Positions 1 to 8,338 of a DNA stretch of 64,000 nt are shown here, piece by piece. How positions within the stretch are numbered: position 1 is the stretch's first letter; every line of letters begins with the position of its first letter. The notes beneath the pieces are model-generated. The model searched no databases and was not told where the DNA came from. It was given only the letters and a program-made list of their open reading frames with translations. The translations under genes were made by a program, and so were the position numbers. The DNA comes from Halocatena salina (lineage in GTDB: Archaea; Halobacteriota; Halobacteria; Halobacteriales; Haloarculaceae), in assembly GCF_023115355.1 (NCBI RefSeq), contig NZ_CP096022.1, forward strand, positions 186,001 through 250,000. The letters are read 5' to 3'.

Positions 1-2
1 TG

Positions 3-329
3 GTCCCACTTCGGATGAACGACGAGGAGTTTCAGGGACAGAGGGTACTCATCGAGTTGCGATCACAGGCGACCAGAAACGATGCTTTCCGCGAGAAATT
101 CACCGAAATCAATGAGCTGTTAGTGAGAACCATCTGTGAAATCATCGAGCGTGGTATCGAAAATGGGACGTTCCGCGATGTTGAGGCTGCTCGTGTTGCC
201 GAACACATCGTTGCCACGGTCAACGGCTCGACGATCGACCGCGTTACGACCGACCGCGAGACTGCCCCTGCTGCGGTTCGCATCTCACTCGTCTCGTATA
301 TCGATTCCGAGCTGAGGTCACATCGGTGA
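3..329 (+). CDS. TetR-family transcriptional regulator, C-terminal part (cut by window edge)
   Basis: The reading frame is open to the first bases of the window, so the N-terminal DNA-binding helix-turn-helix lies outside and only the ligand-binding, dimerising all-helical half is visible. The stretch LIELRSQATRNDAFREKFTEI followed by IIERGIENGTFR resembles the C-terminal domain of haloarchaeal TetR/AcrR repressors. The ATG at 15 is probably an internal Met. A clearly homologous but frameshifted copy of the same segment lies at about 50336-50541. TetR proteins repress adjacent operons and are released by a small ligand. The target here cannot be judged because the upstream neighbour is not visible. 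No gene follows for about 1.7 kb, so it is not the first gene of a downstream operon. Confidence 0.7.
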   Translation, partial: VPLRMNDEEFQGQRVLIELRSQATRNDAFREKFTEINELLVRTICEIIERGIENGTFRDVEAARVAEHIVATVNGSTIDRVTTDRETAPAAVRISLVSYIDSELRSHR

Positions 330-668
330 GTAGGTCGATCGCTCTCACCAGCGTGGATGGTGAAGTACGTCGTATCGGTGGGCATGTAACAGGCCAGCAG
401 TAGAGATCCGACTTCTCCAAACCGAGCTGTCGAACGTACCTGTTCGATCTCCGTCGTGAACCTCGAATGAATGGTTTCGACCACAACCAAGGCCTTCGAG
501 CAGTCTGTTCGGGATCAGGTGTACGTGCCAGTGAAGTGCGGACTGAGGAGCATCCAACGGTTCCAGACGTACCAAGCAGGTATTGAAGCGTCGGTCCCAC
601 GATACAAACATCGAATTCTTTGTACACTAATTCGTGGACAGTTCCGTTTTCCATCACTATTCTAACAC
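330..668. other. Gene-free stretch, possibly degraded coding DNA
   Basis: Three minus-strand frames here are open for 80-160 codons and antisense to the TetR tail, but none shows a recognisable domain, a consistent third-position GC preference or a promoter. Base composition is gene-like (not AT-rich), which suggests decayed coding sequence rather than a regulatory spacer. Confidence 0.4.
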
Positions 669-821
669 TCAATGAGCATCCGAACGTGTTTCCAGTGGAT
701 CCCCCGTCGTGCGCTCGTAGTGGAGCCACTGTTTCTCCTCATCATCCGTTCCGTGATAGACGACGGTGTCGAACGTGCCGTCGTCCCAGAGGCGGATCTT
801 GCCGTTCGAGGTGCCGGCAAC
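669..821 (-). pseudogene. Fragment of a beta-propeller repeat protein
   Basis: About 50 codons on the minus strand read as one or two blades of a propeller: VAGTSNGKIRLWDDGTF, then VVYHGTDDEEKQWLHYER and GDPLE. The pattern of small-residue strand, SNGKI(R/Y) turn and DDG turn is typical of haloarchaeal BNR/YVTN-like propeller proteins. There is no start codon in frame. An upstream stretch (DLVTEEL) continues in a different frame, so at least one frameshift separates it from its former N-terminus. It is a remnant, not a functional gene. An intact propeller gene lies at 38595-39680 and another broken one at 24163-24693. Confidence 0.5.
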
Positions 822-849
822 TCTTCGGTCACAAGATCAGACATTCAGT

Positions 850-2050
850 CGATGAGCGGTTCTATCAGTAAAATCCCTTCCGATCGTATGGTGGTACTGT
901 CTCGTTCTCCCACAGCCACGCGAGGAGGCTGGTCATGGTCGTACCGGTGGTTAGCAATCGGCAGCTGTACCCAAGACCGCGAGAAAACGTGACGGAAGTT
1001 ATTCCGGCAGGCACTACCTCTTGGGCAGTCGCCTCGTCCGGATCAGTTCACCGCACAGGAGTGTATTGATACGGTCAACGAGGGCGAAAGATACCGTTCT
1101 CTTTAGTTAACCAACAATCAGGATCTGAGAATGGGAATCGACTGACGGGTGAACGGGCCATGAGAAACTCTCGACAGTAACACTATCAACTGTCACTAGG
1201 AATCATACTGTTCGTATCGATATCAATCGGAAGTAATAGAGCCATGTAGTTGTTCTTCGACGAACTGCCTCTGCTGTGCAGCAACAGCCATACGATCTAG
1301 TTCGCCTGCACACCACATGTAGCGGGCTGATTACTAATGATATATAAAATTCATATAATTTATTAATAATTATTCATCCCTTAGTTTCGTATAATCACTT
1401 GTGTTTCCACGTACAGCACTCTCCACCAGTCGCGATACTAGTCAGCATAGCTGTGGGCCGATCAGTTTCAAGGTGCGTGGTCTGGCTATGACACCTAATC
1501 CGTCGAACTAAAACACCCATTGTCTAGTGAATAGAACGAAGAAAAAGATGTGGGTAGGAAAAGAATTTTATCGACGGGTAGATACGGTTCTATAACGCCC
1601 GATGAAGCGGCTAGCCGAGGGCATCAGTGAACACGGGCTATCCCCGTACTCGCGTCCCGAACGTGTCGTGAATGGACGCACCTAACTAGTGAGCGTATCC
1701 ATTCCAGGTCACGAGACAACCTGTTGTTTCGCCATATTTTTTAGTGTTCGATGGGGAACGTCGTTTCTATATGATTCAGATGAGCTTGACAGACGTACCC
1801 TTGTAACACCGAAGATAGTGACACCTCTCGTCGGATAGTATATTCTATATCCGCCAGACGTATTAACCCTTTCCACAATCTGAGAAGTGAATATGAACAA
1901 AGCGATACAGTACGAAGATTTGCATCTGTTCTTAAAATTCTCTACCTTATGAATAGAAATGGCGATATCAGACGTTGATCGGCCGGTTTCTGATATCAGA
2001 ATAACTCACATAAGTAGACAGTTATTTTATGGAAAATATATTATTTATTC
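850..2050. other. Long gene-free region
   Basis: No frame here is convincing as a gene. Several AT-rich patches (1340-1380, 1710-1760, 1900-2045) alternate with more GC-rich sequence. No tRNA-like cloverleaf, direct-repeat array or terminal inverted repeat was found by eye. Confidence 0.5.
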
Positions 2051-2053
2051 GTT

Positions 2054-2239
2054 TTAATCGTCGTTCGCAGTCGATTTGATCGTTTTGAGTTGATCGACGA
2101 GATCGTCGGTCGATGCCTGGGATTCGAATGTGAGTTCACCCTCGTGATCGTTCTCGTGAACGTTGACGCCCTCGGTGTCGTCGTCAGTGTTCAGTTCTTG
2201 GTTTTGCTGCTCGGATTCATCGTAGCTTCCAAATCCCAT
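2054..2239 (-). CDS. DUF5786-like small acidic haloarchaeal protein
   Basis: This is a 61-residue, very acidic protein beginning MGFGSYDESEQQNQE. That opening, the central acidic stretch and the C-terminal DDLVDQLKTIK helix match my recollection of the short haloarchaea-restricted DUF5786 family. The start is well supported: a TATA-like element (minus strand, CTTTTAGTTC) is centred about 27 bases upstream of the ATG, so the transcript would be leaderless. The family has no established function. The acidic, mostly polar sequence has no membrane segment or metal-binding cysteine, so it is probably a soluble cytoplasmic protein. It stands alone between gene-free regions, so context gives no clue. 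Confidence 0.75.
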   Translation of the reverse strand: MGFGSYDESEQQNQELNTDDDTEGVNVHENDHEGELTFESQASTDDLVDQLKTIKSTANDD

Positions 2240-2260
2240 GTCTAACGCTGTGAGTGAGAC

Positions 2261-2270
2261 GAACTAAAAG
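2261..2270 (-). promoter_or_regulatory. TATA element of the DUF5786-like gene
   Basis: CTTTTAGTTC on the minus strand is centred about 27 bases before the ATG at 2239, the spacing expected for a leaderless haloarchaeal transcript. Confidence 0.45.
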
Positions 2271-2439
2271 CACCCGATTCGTAGTAAGCCGAATCAGACC
2301 ATCCATGTTCAATATTGTTTGTGTTAGAGGGTGTTTGTTCTGATTCCGTCGAACGCAGCTGCTCGCGTCACTTTCCCTGACGAGATAATCATAGCGAACC
2401 GTGGCTAACTACGGTATGATCAGCGACAGAGTCTGTAGT

Positions 2440-2594
2440 TACCGGTATTCGGAGAACACCGAAGCAGAGCCACGATAAACATCGTGTCTTCTGCCTCAAC
2501 CACTGATGTTCGATCTCAACATGCTCAGGATGATCCCCTACGTTTCGATCACTCAGGCGGAAAATGGAGTCGAGATCGAACTCAACCGTTTCCA
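2440..2594 (-). pseudogene. Remnant of a winged-helix (DUF7344-like) regulator
   Basis: An ATG at 2594 overlaps the stop region of the upstream DUF7504-like gene and begins METVEFDLDSIFRLSDRN. This resembles the opening of haloarchaeal DUF7344-type winged-helix proteins, which read roughly ...LDxIFRLLSDRxRRxIL. The continuation is found only in another frame, where GIILSMLRSNISG follows before a stop. The gene is therefore frameshifted within its first 20 codons and is broken. In haloarchaea such small HTH proteins often sit beside DUF7504 genes, which supports the reading. It may instead be chance similarity over a short stretch. Confidence 0.3.
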
Positions 2595-3268
2595 TCAAGC
2601 TCTGTCAGAGCCTGTCGACAGTGGCTGTTTGCTGGCCAGTATTCACAGTCGAACTGTCCGTCTACCGGTCCCAGTATCCAGAGCACACCATCGACTCGCT
2701 CGATCAGTGTCGTTATCGTGGTCTCATCGTGGGCCGTGTAATCGACGCCGAGGAAACACCGACCAGTGCCGGTTGGGAGTTCAGTAATTCGATCAAGGAT
2801 CGTACACACACGTGCTGTCGAGGTCGCCATAAGCAACGGGGTGAGTGACCGGATGAGGAGGTGACGACCCTCTAACGAGGGAAGATGCTCCGTTAGTTCC
2901 GAAAGAGCCATGACAACCCGTTCGATATCGGTCGGCGACGGGACGAAGACGACCGGTGTATCCCGGTACGGAGCACTCACATACTGGTGTTCGGAAGCCG
3001 TATCGACGAACGCAAGCGATGGCCGATCAGAGTCGGGATGGACTGTCGTATACGTATCGAGGGTAGTAGCAGCACTCCTCGTCGTGGTAACAACGAGTCC
3101 TCTATCCTCAGCGTGGCCATACTGGGCAAGAGCCTGGAGCCCGATCGTACACACTGCTGGCTCATCAGACCCAACGATCAAGACCGTCGATTTCGGTGGA
3201 AGTTCCTTCGGAAACGCTTCGATCTGCACTGTCTCGGGATCCAGAGATGATTCTGAGTGTCCGGTCAT
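2582..3268 (-). CDS. DUF7504-like (HTR-like, RecA-fold) haloarchaeal protein
   Basis: The product has 228 residues. Its layout resembles haloarchaeal DUF7504 proteins, annotated as HTR-like or RecA-superfamily. A hydrophobic strand STVLIVGSDEPAVCTIGLQAL replaces a Walker A loop. A mid-protein segment (SPTDIERVVMALSEL, then a strand ending LLIRSLTPLLMATS) and a C-terminal strand-turn (GVDYTAHDETTITTLIERVDGVLWI) match the usual pattern. No GKT/GKS is present where a P-loop would be, so ATP hydrolysis is doubtful. The family is thought to work in signal output with HalX/HTH regulators, but its function is unproven. The gene starts 7 bases after the zinc-ribbon gene and overlaps a broken HTH remnant, suggesting an operon that has lost its last member. 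Confidence 0.6.
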   Translation of the reverse strand: MTGHSESSLDPETVQIEAFPKELPPKSTVLIVGSDEPAVCTIGLQALAQYGHAEDRGLVVTTTRSAATTLDTYTTVHPDSDRPSLAFVDTASEHQYVSAPYRDTPVVFVPSPTDIERVVMALSELTEHLPSLEGRHLLIRSLTPLLMATSTARVCTILDRITELPTGTGRCFLGVDYTAHDETTITTLIERVDGVLWILGPVDGQFDCEYWPANSHCRQALTELDGNG

Positions 3269-3274
3269 TCGTGC

Positions 3275-3487
3275 TTATTTTCCTTGTTGTCGGCGTGTGG
3301 TATCCGACCGATCTGAGCTCCGTGAGAGTGCCGTTTCTGTACAGTACCGAGCTCCACACGTGGGATACTCGGCGAGAGTCACTCGACCGGTCCATTCGGC
3401 CGTCACTGCCAACGTTCGTGTATGAATGGAGCGTTCGATAAGGTCCGTTCCACAGTCGGAGTAGGGGATTGTCGTTTCATACGTCAT
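3275..3487 (-). CDS. Small zinc-ribbon-like protein with half of each Cys pair missing
   Basis: The product has 70 residues: MTYETTIPYSDCGTDLIERS, then RTLAVTAEWTGRVTLAEYPT and CGARYCTETALSR. Two knuckles are recognisable, but each would normally read CxxCG. Here the first Cys is Tyr in both (YSDCG and YPTCG). Without these two residues a four-Cys zinc site cannot form, so the protein is either decaying or folds without metal. It lies immediately upstream of the DUF7504-like gene (7-base gap) and probably shares its transcript. Small zinc-ribbon proteins of this kind are common in haloarchaea and mostly uncharacterised. Confidence 0.45.
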   Translation of the reverse strand: MTYETTIPYSDCGTDLIERSIHTRTLAVTAEWTGRVTLAEYPTCGARYCTETALSRSSDRSDTTRRQQGK

Positions 3488-3973
3488 TGGTATCGTGTAT
3501 GGAGTCCCATCAGGAATACCTAGTCGGTATCGCCGACAGCCACCGTTCGATGTAGTGACTGTTATCGCGAATCAGTTCTGCTGTCGTGGCGATCCGGGAA
3601 CGAAAAACGGACGGGACAGTATCCAAATACATTACAGAATTATTGTGTGGATGGTAAATATCTTTCGCTCACAGTAGTTGACAGGCCGGTGCGACCAGCG
3701 TATCCAGAAAAGCACTCATCGATCTCACCGAAAGCCGAAGTGTTAACTGCTTGGCGTCGCTTCGGCGGCCTGTGAACGCAAACTCCTCCGACGCGGATCG
3801 TCAATGGAGAAATCGACGAACGTGGGCGTCTTCTGAGTGAGAATCGTGAGAACGGGTGAACGACTCGTGATGTCCATCTATAAAAACCATATTAAATATT
3901 ACTATATTTTTATATAATGTGTTGGTATGAAAGCTGAATCTTTACCCCTATCCGCCGGGTATCATGGTATGTC
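3488..3973. other. Gene-free spacer with AT-rich promoter zone
   Basis: No supported gene. The last 100 bases (3885-3925) are strongly AT-rich and precede the CBS gene. A TTTACC element at 3941-3946 is about 30 bases from its ATG. A minus-strand stretch near 3740-3830 reads as a short coding-like peptide ending PRRRSLRSQAAEATPSS, but it is too short to assign. Confidence 0.4.
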
Positions 3974-4399
3974 ATGCCCGTTGGTCATCTCGGACCAGAG
4001 GCCGTTGTAACGATCAATCCGGATGCACAGATAAGTGATGTCGTCAATAAACTCGACTCAGAGAACGTGGGAGCGATCGTCGTCACGGAAAACGACGAAC
4101 CAGTTGGCATCGTTACGGACCGGGACATAGCGTTGGCCGTCAATGAAGACGACAATATCGGAACCGAAGCAGTGCGATCGGTCATGACGGAAGACCCAGT
4201 GACACTTCACGAAGGCGAAGAAGCGATGGAGGTCTCTCGGGCGATCGATGAGTATAACGTTAGACGGATTCTCATCGTCGACGATAATGGAAAATTATCA
4301 GGAATCGTGACGCTGGACGATCTCATTGCGACGGTCGGCGAACAGCTTGATAACGTTGCAGAGACGATCGAAGTCCAGTCCCCCGAGTATAGTCCTTAA
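3974..4399 (+). CDS. Two-CBS-domain protein
   Basis: The product has 141 residues made of a tandem CBS pair: the first domain covers roughly residues 1-65 (VGAIVVTENDEPVGIVTDRD) and the second 70-130 (RRILIVDDNGKLSGIVTLDD). CBS pairs (Bateman modules) bind adenosine nucleotides and act as energy or ligand sensors. Stand-alone CBS proteins are abundant in haloarchaea, usually with unknown partners. Both domains retain the GIVTxxD motif that contributes to ribose/phosphate binding, so ligand binding is plausible. The start at ATG 3974 lies about 30 bases after a weak TATA-like TTTACC. The gene is monocistronic, with fragments of other genes downstream. Confidence 0.85.
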   Translation: MPVGHLGPEAVVTINPDAQISDVVNKLDSENVGAIVVTENDEPVGIVTDRDIALAVNEDDNIGTEAVRSVMTEDPVTLHEGEEAMEVSRAIDEYNVRRILIVDDNGKLSGIVTLDDLIATVGEQLDNVAETIEVQSPEYSP

Positions 4400-4620
4400 T
4401 TTCGAGAGTAAGAATACATCGGGTGAGTCGCTCTTCTGCTGATGACGTTCGACTTTAGCTCGCTGGTAGTTCTGATTGCTCTAACGAAACTACGACAGTC
4501 CTCGGGCTCGCCCGGATACTCCCGCATCGCCTCAGGGTGGAACGTCACACCGAGGTTGGGTTCGTCGGAGACTTCGAGAACTTCGACGGTTTCCAGTCCT
4601 GCCCAGGATGGACCGGCCGT
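4396..4620 (-). pseudogene. Possible remnant with a glutamine-amidotransferase-like motif
   Basis: The minus strand reads AGLETVEVLEVSDEPNLGVT, then FHPEAMREYPGEPEDCRSFV and RAIRTTSE. The GVTFHPE segment is reminiscent of the GVQFHPE His-Glu motif of class I glutamine amidotransferases, followed by an F-(V/I)-RAI helix as at the C-terminus of such domains. The N-terminal part with the catalytic Cys is not present in any frame upstream. The plus strand just beyond is a decayed transporter. This is a tentative reading of a fragment. Confidence 0.3.
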
Positions 4621-4635
4621 ACTAACGCCGGCATT

Positions 4636-5023
4636 GGGATATGACAAACGTCTCGCTATTAGTGGATATTTCGTCATCAGGATCGTCGGAATGGTGCTCG
4701 GATCCCCGACACCATTCCCTATGCCGGATACGTCGCAACCGCGTTTGTCCCGCTTCTCTGCCGCCGTCCGTGAACCGGCGAGTATGGTACTGTACACCGA
4801 CGAGGACAGTAGCGATGAGTTAAGTAGTGTTGCTGCCAGTGCCGCCACCCGTGATTTGATCTGGCGGTCGGGGTGTCGCCTCGCACCTATCGTCGGTGGT
4901 TGGCTCATGAGTTCCCTTGGAATATGGGGGTTCTACCGCAGTGGACTGGCCGCCATCAGTGGCGGCCTCACGTTTTTGTGCGCTGTCGTTCACGCCTACG
5001 GCCGAGGTGTGCTTACTGGATAG
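4636..5023 (+). pseudogene. Decayed MFS transporter, C-terminal half
   Basis: Pieces of one MFS protein appear in sequence but in different frames: YDKRLAISGYFVIRIVGMVL, then IPYAGYVATAFVPLLC in another frame near 4708-4755, then REPASMVLYTDEDSSDELSS, and finally APIVGGWLMSSLGIWGFYRS with GLAAISGGLTFLCAVVHAYG before the stop at 5023. The order and spacing match cytoplasmic loops and late transmembrane helices of a major facilitator. At least two frameshifts and loss of the N-terminal half make it non-functional. Confidence 0.6.
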
Positions 5024-5746
5024 TAGCCAAAATACTGTTGTCTGTACGAATACAGTGACCGAGAGCTGATCAGTGGAAACTGAGGCCGTGGTTGCATCTC
5101 AGGTAGACTTGATCAGTTTAGATCTCCCGAAGTAAGTGATGTGAGTGATATCTAAGCCGATTAATACACTAAATTATATAATAAAATAGTGAAATATAAT
5201 ATATATTATAATATATTTTTGAGTGTGTTTTTCTTTCTAGACAGATTTTAGTAATATGCTAGTAGACATCGTTGAGCGCAGCAGCATCTTCAGGCAGAAC
5301 GCAATCACAAGATAGGAAGCGTACTCTTGGAACGTCTGTTTCTCTGGTCTTGCTTCCCCTAGTACCGTCGCCTTCCGGTCGTACCATAGCCCTGGAGGAA
5401 GCCATCGTATTTCCATACCATCTAATGTGAAACAAAATCATTTAGTGGGAAACTCCCAGATTACCATACAGAATAAAAATATGATTGATATTGGGATAAT
5501 ACTGTTATAAGATATTATCTTGATCCGGTTACAACCTCTAATTGCTCTGAGGGAGAAGAATTCCATCAGCGTTAATTTCCAAACATATCCATGGGAAACC
5601 TCGGTAGCACTGTATAAACTGTACATACGTGATCTTTCTTGGCTAATACACTACTCCCCCCAGATCTCCTGTCGTCGGTGTCCGGATCGTGAGAACCCAC
5701 GATTGGGCTTACAGAAGTACAACTGTAATCCCACCGGAAGCCAGCA
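5024..5746. other. Gene-free AT-rich spacer
   Basis: No supported gene. Positions 5155-5260 are almost pure A/T, and 5430-5520 is also AT-rich. No repeats or RNA gene were recognised. Confidence 0.5.
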
Positions 5747-6514
5747 TCAGTTTCCAGTGAGCGCAGCCTGAATAGACTTTGTCGTACTCAACACCTGTCC
5801 AGTAATGTCTTCCTCAAGATATCGTCCATTGAGCTGGTCAGTCGGACCAGAGACACTGAGCGCAGCGGTTCGAGAGCCGTCTGTCGATGGGATCGGGGCT
5901 GCAACACTGACAATCCGTTCATAATATTCTTCTCTGCAGAACCCAATACCCTCGTCACGCACCCGGCGGAGTTCCGCTGAGAGTTTCGTGAGGCCGGTGA
6001 TGGTTGTATCTGTAAACGTTTCACGGTCGGCATTTTCCAATATTGTCTCGAGTTCATCGTTCGATAAGGACGCCATAAGGCACTTCCCTGAAGCAGTGGC
6101 GTGGAGTGGGAGTCGATCACCAGCTTGGAACGGCGGCATCCAGTCTGTGTTACCTTCGGTGACGTACACCGGTACAGCGTAATTCTCCTCTCTGATGAAC
6201 AGTGCTGTAGTCTCATCGGTCGCCGCCGCTAGGTTATCGATCGCTTTTTTCCCGTTCTGGTAGATGGATAGCGACCGTCGCACTTGTTTTCCACGCGATA
6301 AAAGTCGTAGCGACGCTTCGTACTGTCTTCCACGCTTAACCACGTACCCGTGCGCACGGAGCGTCGAAAGGTGATTGTGAACAACGCTTTTGGCAACGCC
6401 GGCGTGCTTGGATAGGGCTGTGACACCCATCGGATCGGACGCCTCGGTGAGCGCCTCCAGTATCGCGAGCGACGTTCCCGTTGCCTCGACCACGTACTGT
6501 GGCATATCACTCAT
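5747..6514 (-). CDS. IclR-family transcriptional regulator
   Basis: The product has 255 residues in the standard IclR layout. The N-terminal winged helix spans about residues 8-70 (TSLAILEALTEASDPMGVTA, then LSKHAGVAKSVVHNHLSTL as the recognition helix). The effector domain spans about 85-250 and contains the ATASGKCLMA segment and ISVSVAAPI-type core (RIVSVAAPIPSTDGSRTAAL). I chose ATG 6514 over an in-frame start 30 bases upstream because family homology begins at MSDMPQYVV. IclR proteins bind small carbon acids or sugars and control catabolic operons. This gene sits about 0.4 kb from a sugar-catabolism island, with the Zn dehydrogenase and ABC genes next, so it is the probable local regulator. 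The target operator was not identified. Confidence 0.88.
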   Translation of the reverse strand: MSDMPQYVVEATGTSLAILEALTEASDPMGVTALSKHAGVAKSVVHNHLSTLRAHGYVVKRGRQYEASLRLLSRGKQVRRSLSIYQNGKKAIDNLAAATDETTALFIREENYAVPVYVTEGNTDWMPPFQAGDRLPLHATASGKCLMASLSNDELETILENADRETFTDTTITGLTKLSAELRRVRDEGIGFCREEYYERIVSVAAPIPSTDGSRTAALSVSGPTDQLNGRYLEEDITGQVLSTTKSIQAALTGN

Positions 6515-6931
6515 TCTGAACTCGACTATGATATTAGTAGGCATAAATTTTGTTCATCACAGCAGAACAGATTCCTCGTGCCAACCGCTTCGTAACGTTT
6601 GGATCAATAAAATGAGCTTTCATACAAGAATAAATGCCATATATCTCCCGTTCGTAATAATATTGTTCTTCTCTGAAGAACGTATTGGGATCCATCAAGA
6701 CTGTATTCGGGCAAGAAAAGCACTGGTACACATCGTGATAGCGTTAGGAATCCGTTGTCAATGTCCTAGTCCTCGAATGCCACTTCGAAGAAGACGACGA
6801 TACTGACCGATCTATGCATACCGGGCATTCCGATCCCGAATGCGTTCGCCAGTACGGACGGGCACATTCTCACCGTCGAACGCCAGCGATAAATACACAG
6901 TCGGAGGGGGGTACCCGATAAGTGACCTAAC
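6515..6931. other. Gene-free spacer
   Basis: No supported gene. The minus strand near 6815-6890 reads AFDGENVPVRTGERIRDRNA before a stop, a short coding-like relic that I cannot assign. Confidence 0.35.
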
Positions 6932-7966
6932 TCACTCCGAATCGGGGACGACGACGTGTTTCAATCCATCAGCGTTCTCCATGCGCTCGAACGCCGTCGG
7001 TAAGTCCTCAAGACCGATCCGGTCGGTTACAAGCGACTCTGCCCCAATCCGTCTATGTTCCAGCAGCGTGACGGCTCGTTCAAAGTCCTCGGTCGTCAGC
7101 GAGTACGAACCACGATACCCAACTTCACCGAAGAAGATGTCATGAGGACGAACATCTATCGTCGCCTCTTGATCTGGGACGCCGAAGATGAGCGTCGAGC
7201 CGCCTTTTCCGGTTACCGCGTTGGCCTGTTCGATAGTCGGAGCGAGCCCGATCGCCTCAACGCCAACGTCGACCGGTCCGCCCGCAGCCACTTGGATGGC
7301 TGCGCTCGGATCGTCGCTGGCTTGGGGATTGACGACGGCGTCTGCACCGAAGTCTGCTGCGAGGTTCCGACGTTCCTCGTCGAGTTCCGAGACGACGACC
7401 GGAGCGGCACCGACGTTGCGGAACACTCGGAGTAGGAGCAGTCCGATCGGGCCAGCACCGATGATGGCGACACTGTCCCCCGGCTTATAATCGACTTGCT
7501 CAACACCGTGAAGACAGCAAGCCAGTGGTTCGGCTATCGCAGCCCGCTCAAACGACATCTCACCGATCGTTTCGACATTCGTCTGAGGAACCCGGACGTA
7601 CTCAGCGAACGCACCGTGGATGATGTTGTCGGCGGCCCCGCCGATGCTCGTGTTGTGCTCACAGAGATGCGTCTCGCCGCGTTTGCAGTACGTACAAGCG
7701 TTACAGGGGATGGTGGGGTTGATCGCGACCCGATCTCCCGATTCGTAACTCGTAACGTCCGTACCGACCTCGGCAACGGTTCCGGCACTCTCATGACCCA
7801 ACACTAGCGGCGTCTCCGCGGCGAACGAACCATGATACATGTGGTAGTCGGTCATACAGACGCCGCAAGCGCCAACTTGGACTAGCAACTCGTCATCGTT
7901 TGGGGTCGGTCGGTCACGTTCTTGTACTTCGACTGATCCGACATCCGTCAGTGTCGTTGCGCGCAT
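6932..7966 (-). CDS. Zinc-dependent alcohol/polyol dehydrogenase (MDR superfamily)
   Basis: The product has 344 residues from ATG 7966. Catalytic zinc ligands lie in CGVCMTDYH and LGHESAG. The four-Cys structural zinc loop is CNACTYCKRGETHLC. The NAD(P) Rossmann motif is GAGPIGLLLL, followed by VVSELDEERR where an acidic residue suggests NAD. The family oxidises secondary alcohols or polyols such as sorbitol, threonine or sugar lactols. The frame stays open another 46 codons upstream to 8104, and a TATA-like sequence near 8175 would fit a start at 8089, but homology starts at MRATTLTD, so the extension is doubtful. The gene is divergent from the ABC importer and probably co-regulated, acting on the imported sugar or a lactaldehyde-type product. 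Confidence 0.85.
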   Translation of the reverse strand: MRATTLTDVGSVEVQERDRPTPNDDELLVQVGACGVCMTDYHMYHGSFAAETPLVLGHESAGTVAEVGTDVTSYESGDRVAINPTIPCNACTYCKRGETHLCEHNTSIGGAADNIIHGAFAEYVRVPQTNVETIGEMSFERAAIAEPLACCLHGVEQVDYKPGDSVAIIGAGPIGLLLLRVFRNVGAAPVVVSELDEERRNLAADFGADAVVNPQASDDPSAAIQVAAGGPVDVGVEAIGLAPTIEQANAVTGKGGSTLIFGVPDQEATIDVRPHDIFFGEVGYRGSYSLTTEDFERAVTLLEHRRIGAESLVTDRIGLEDLPTAFERMENADGLKHVVVPDSE

Positions 7967-8292
7967 CGTTAGCGGCCCTCTATACGAGAGTTGGCTCTGG
8001 ACGTGATCCGACTCGGGTACTGTGTGCAGTGTCTCGTTCTCATAGTTTGTGGACTTCGTCACGGTCGACACCGTTGGTCGGTCATCCATGGCCGGTGTCG
8101 ACACGAGGACGTATGTGGAGGACGACCGTCGCCCCTGTGTTACTTCCTCTGAGTTACTGTTCTCGAACTCTCTATTAAAGGTTTGCCACCCTCATCGTCG
8201 ATTCATGAGCGAACTACCTCGAAGAGACGATAAAACGTGCTTTTTCGAGCGCTTCAATTCCCACATCATATACTATAAATGACCAATGACTA

Positions 8293-8330
8293 GATTTATT
8301 ATTGATGGTTTGTTTGATAGGGGACGAGGT
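8293..8330 (+). promoter_or_regulatory. Promoter and ribosome-binding region of the sugar ABC operon
   Basis: TTTATTA at 8295-8301 is centred about 41 bases before the ATG at 8339, which would give a leader of roughly 14 bases containing GACGAGGT (8323-8330), a plausible Shine-Dalgarno. Upstream, 8260-8280 is also AT-rich. This 0.37-kb divergent region between the dehydrogenase and the binding protein is the likeliest place for the IclR operator. Confidence 0.45.
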
Positions 8331-8338
8331 CAACAAAT

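Noticed and set aside
4442-4635. Plus-strand start of a possible 193-codon gene at 4442
   Set aside because: The first 60 codons are antisense to a better-looking minus-strand fragment and do not join the transporter pieces in frame.
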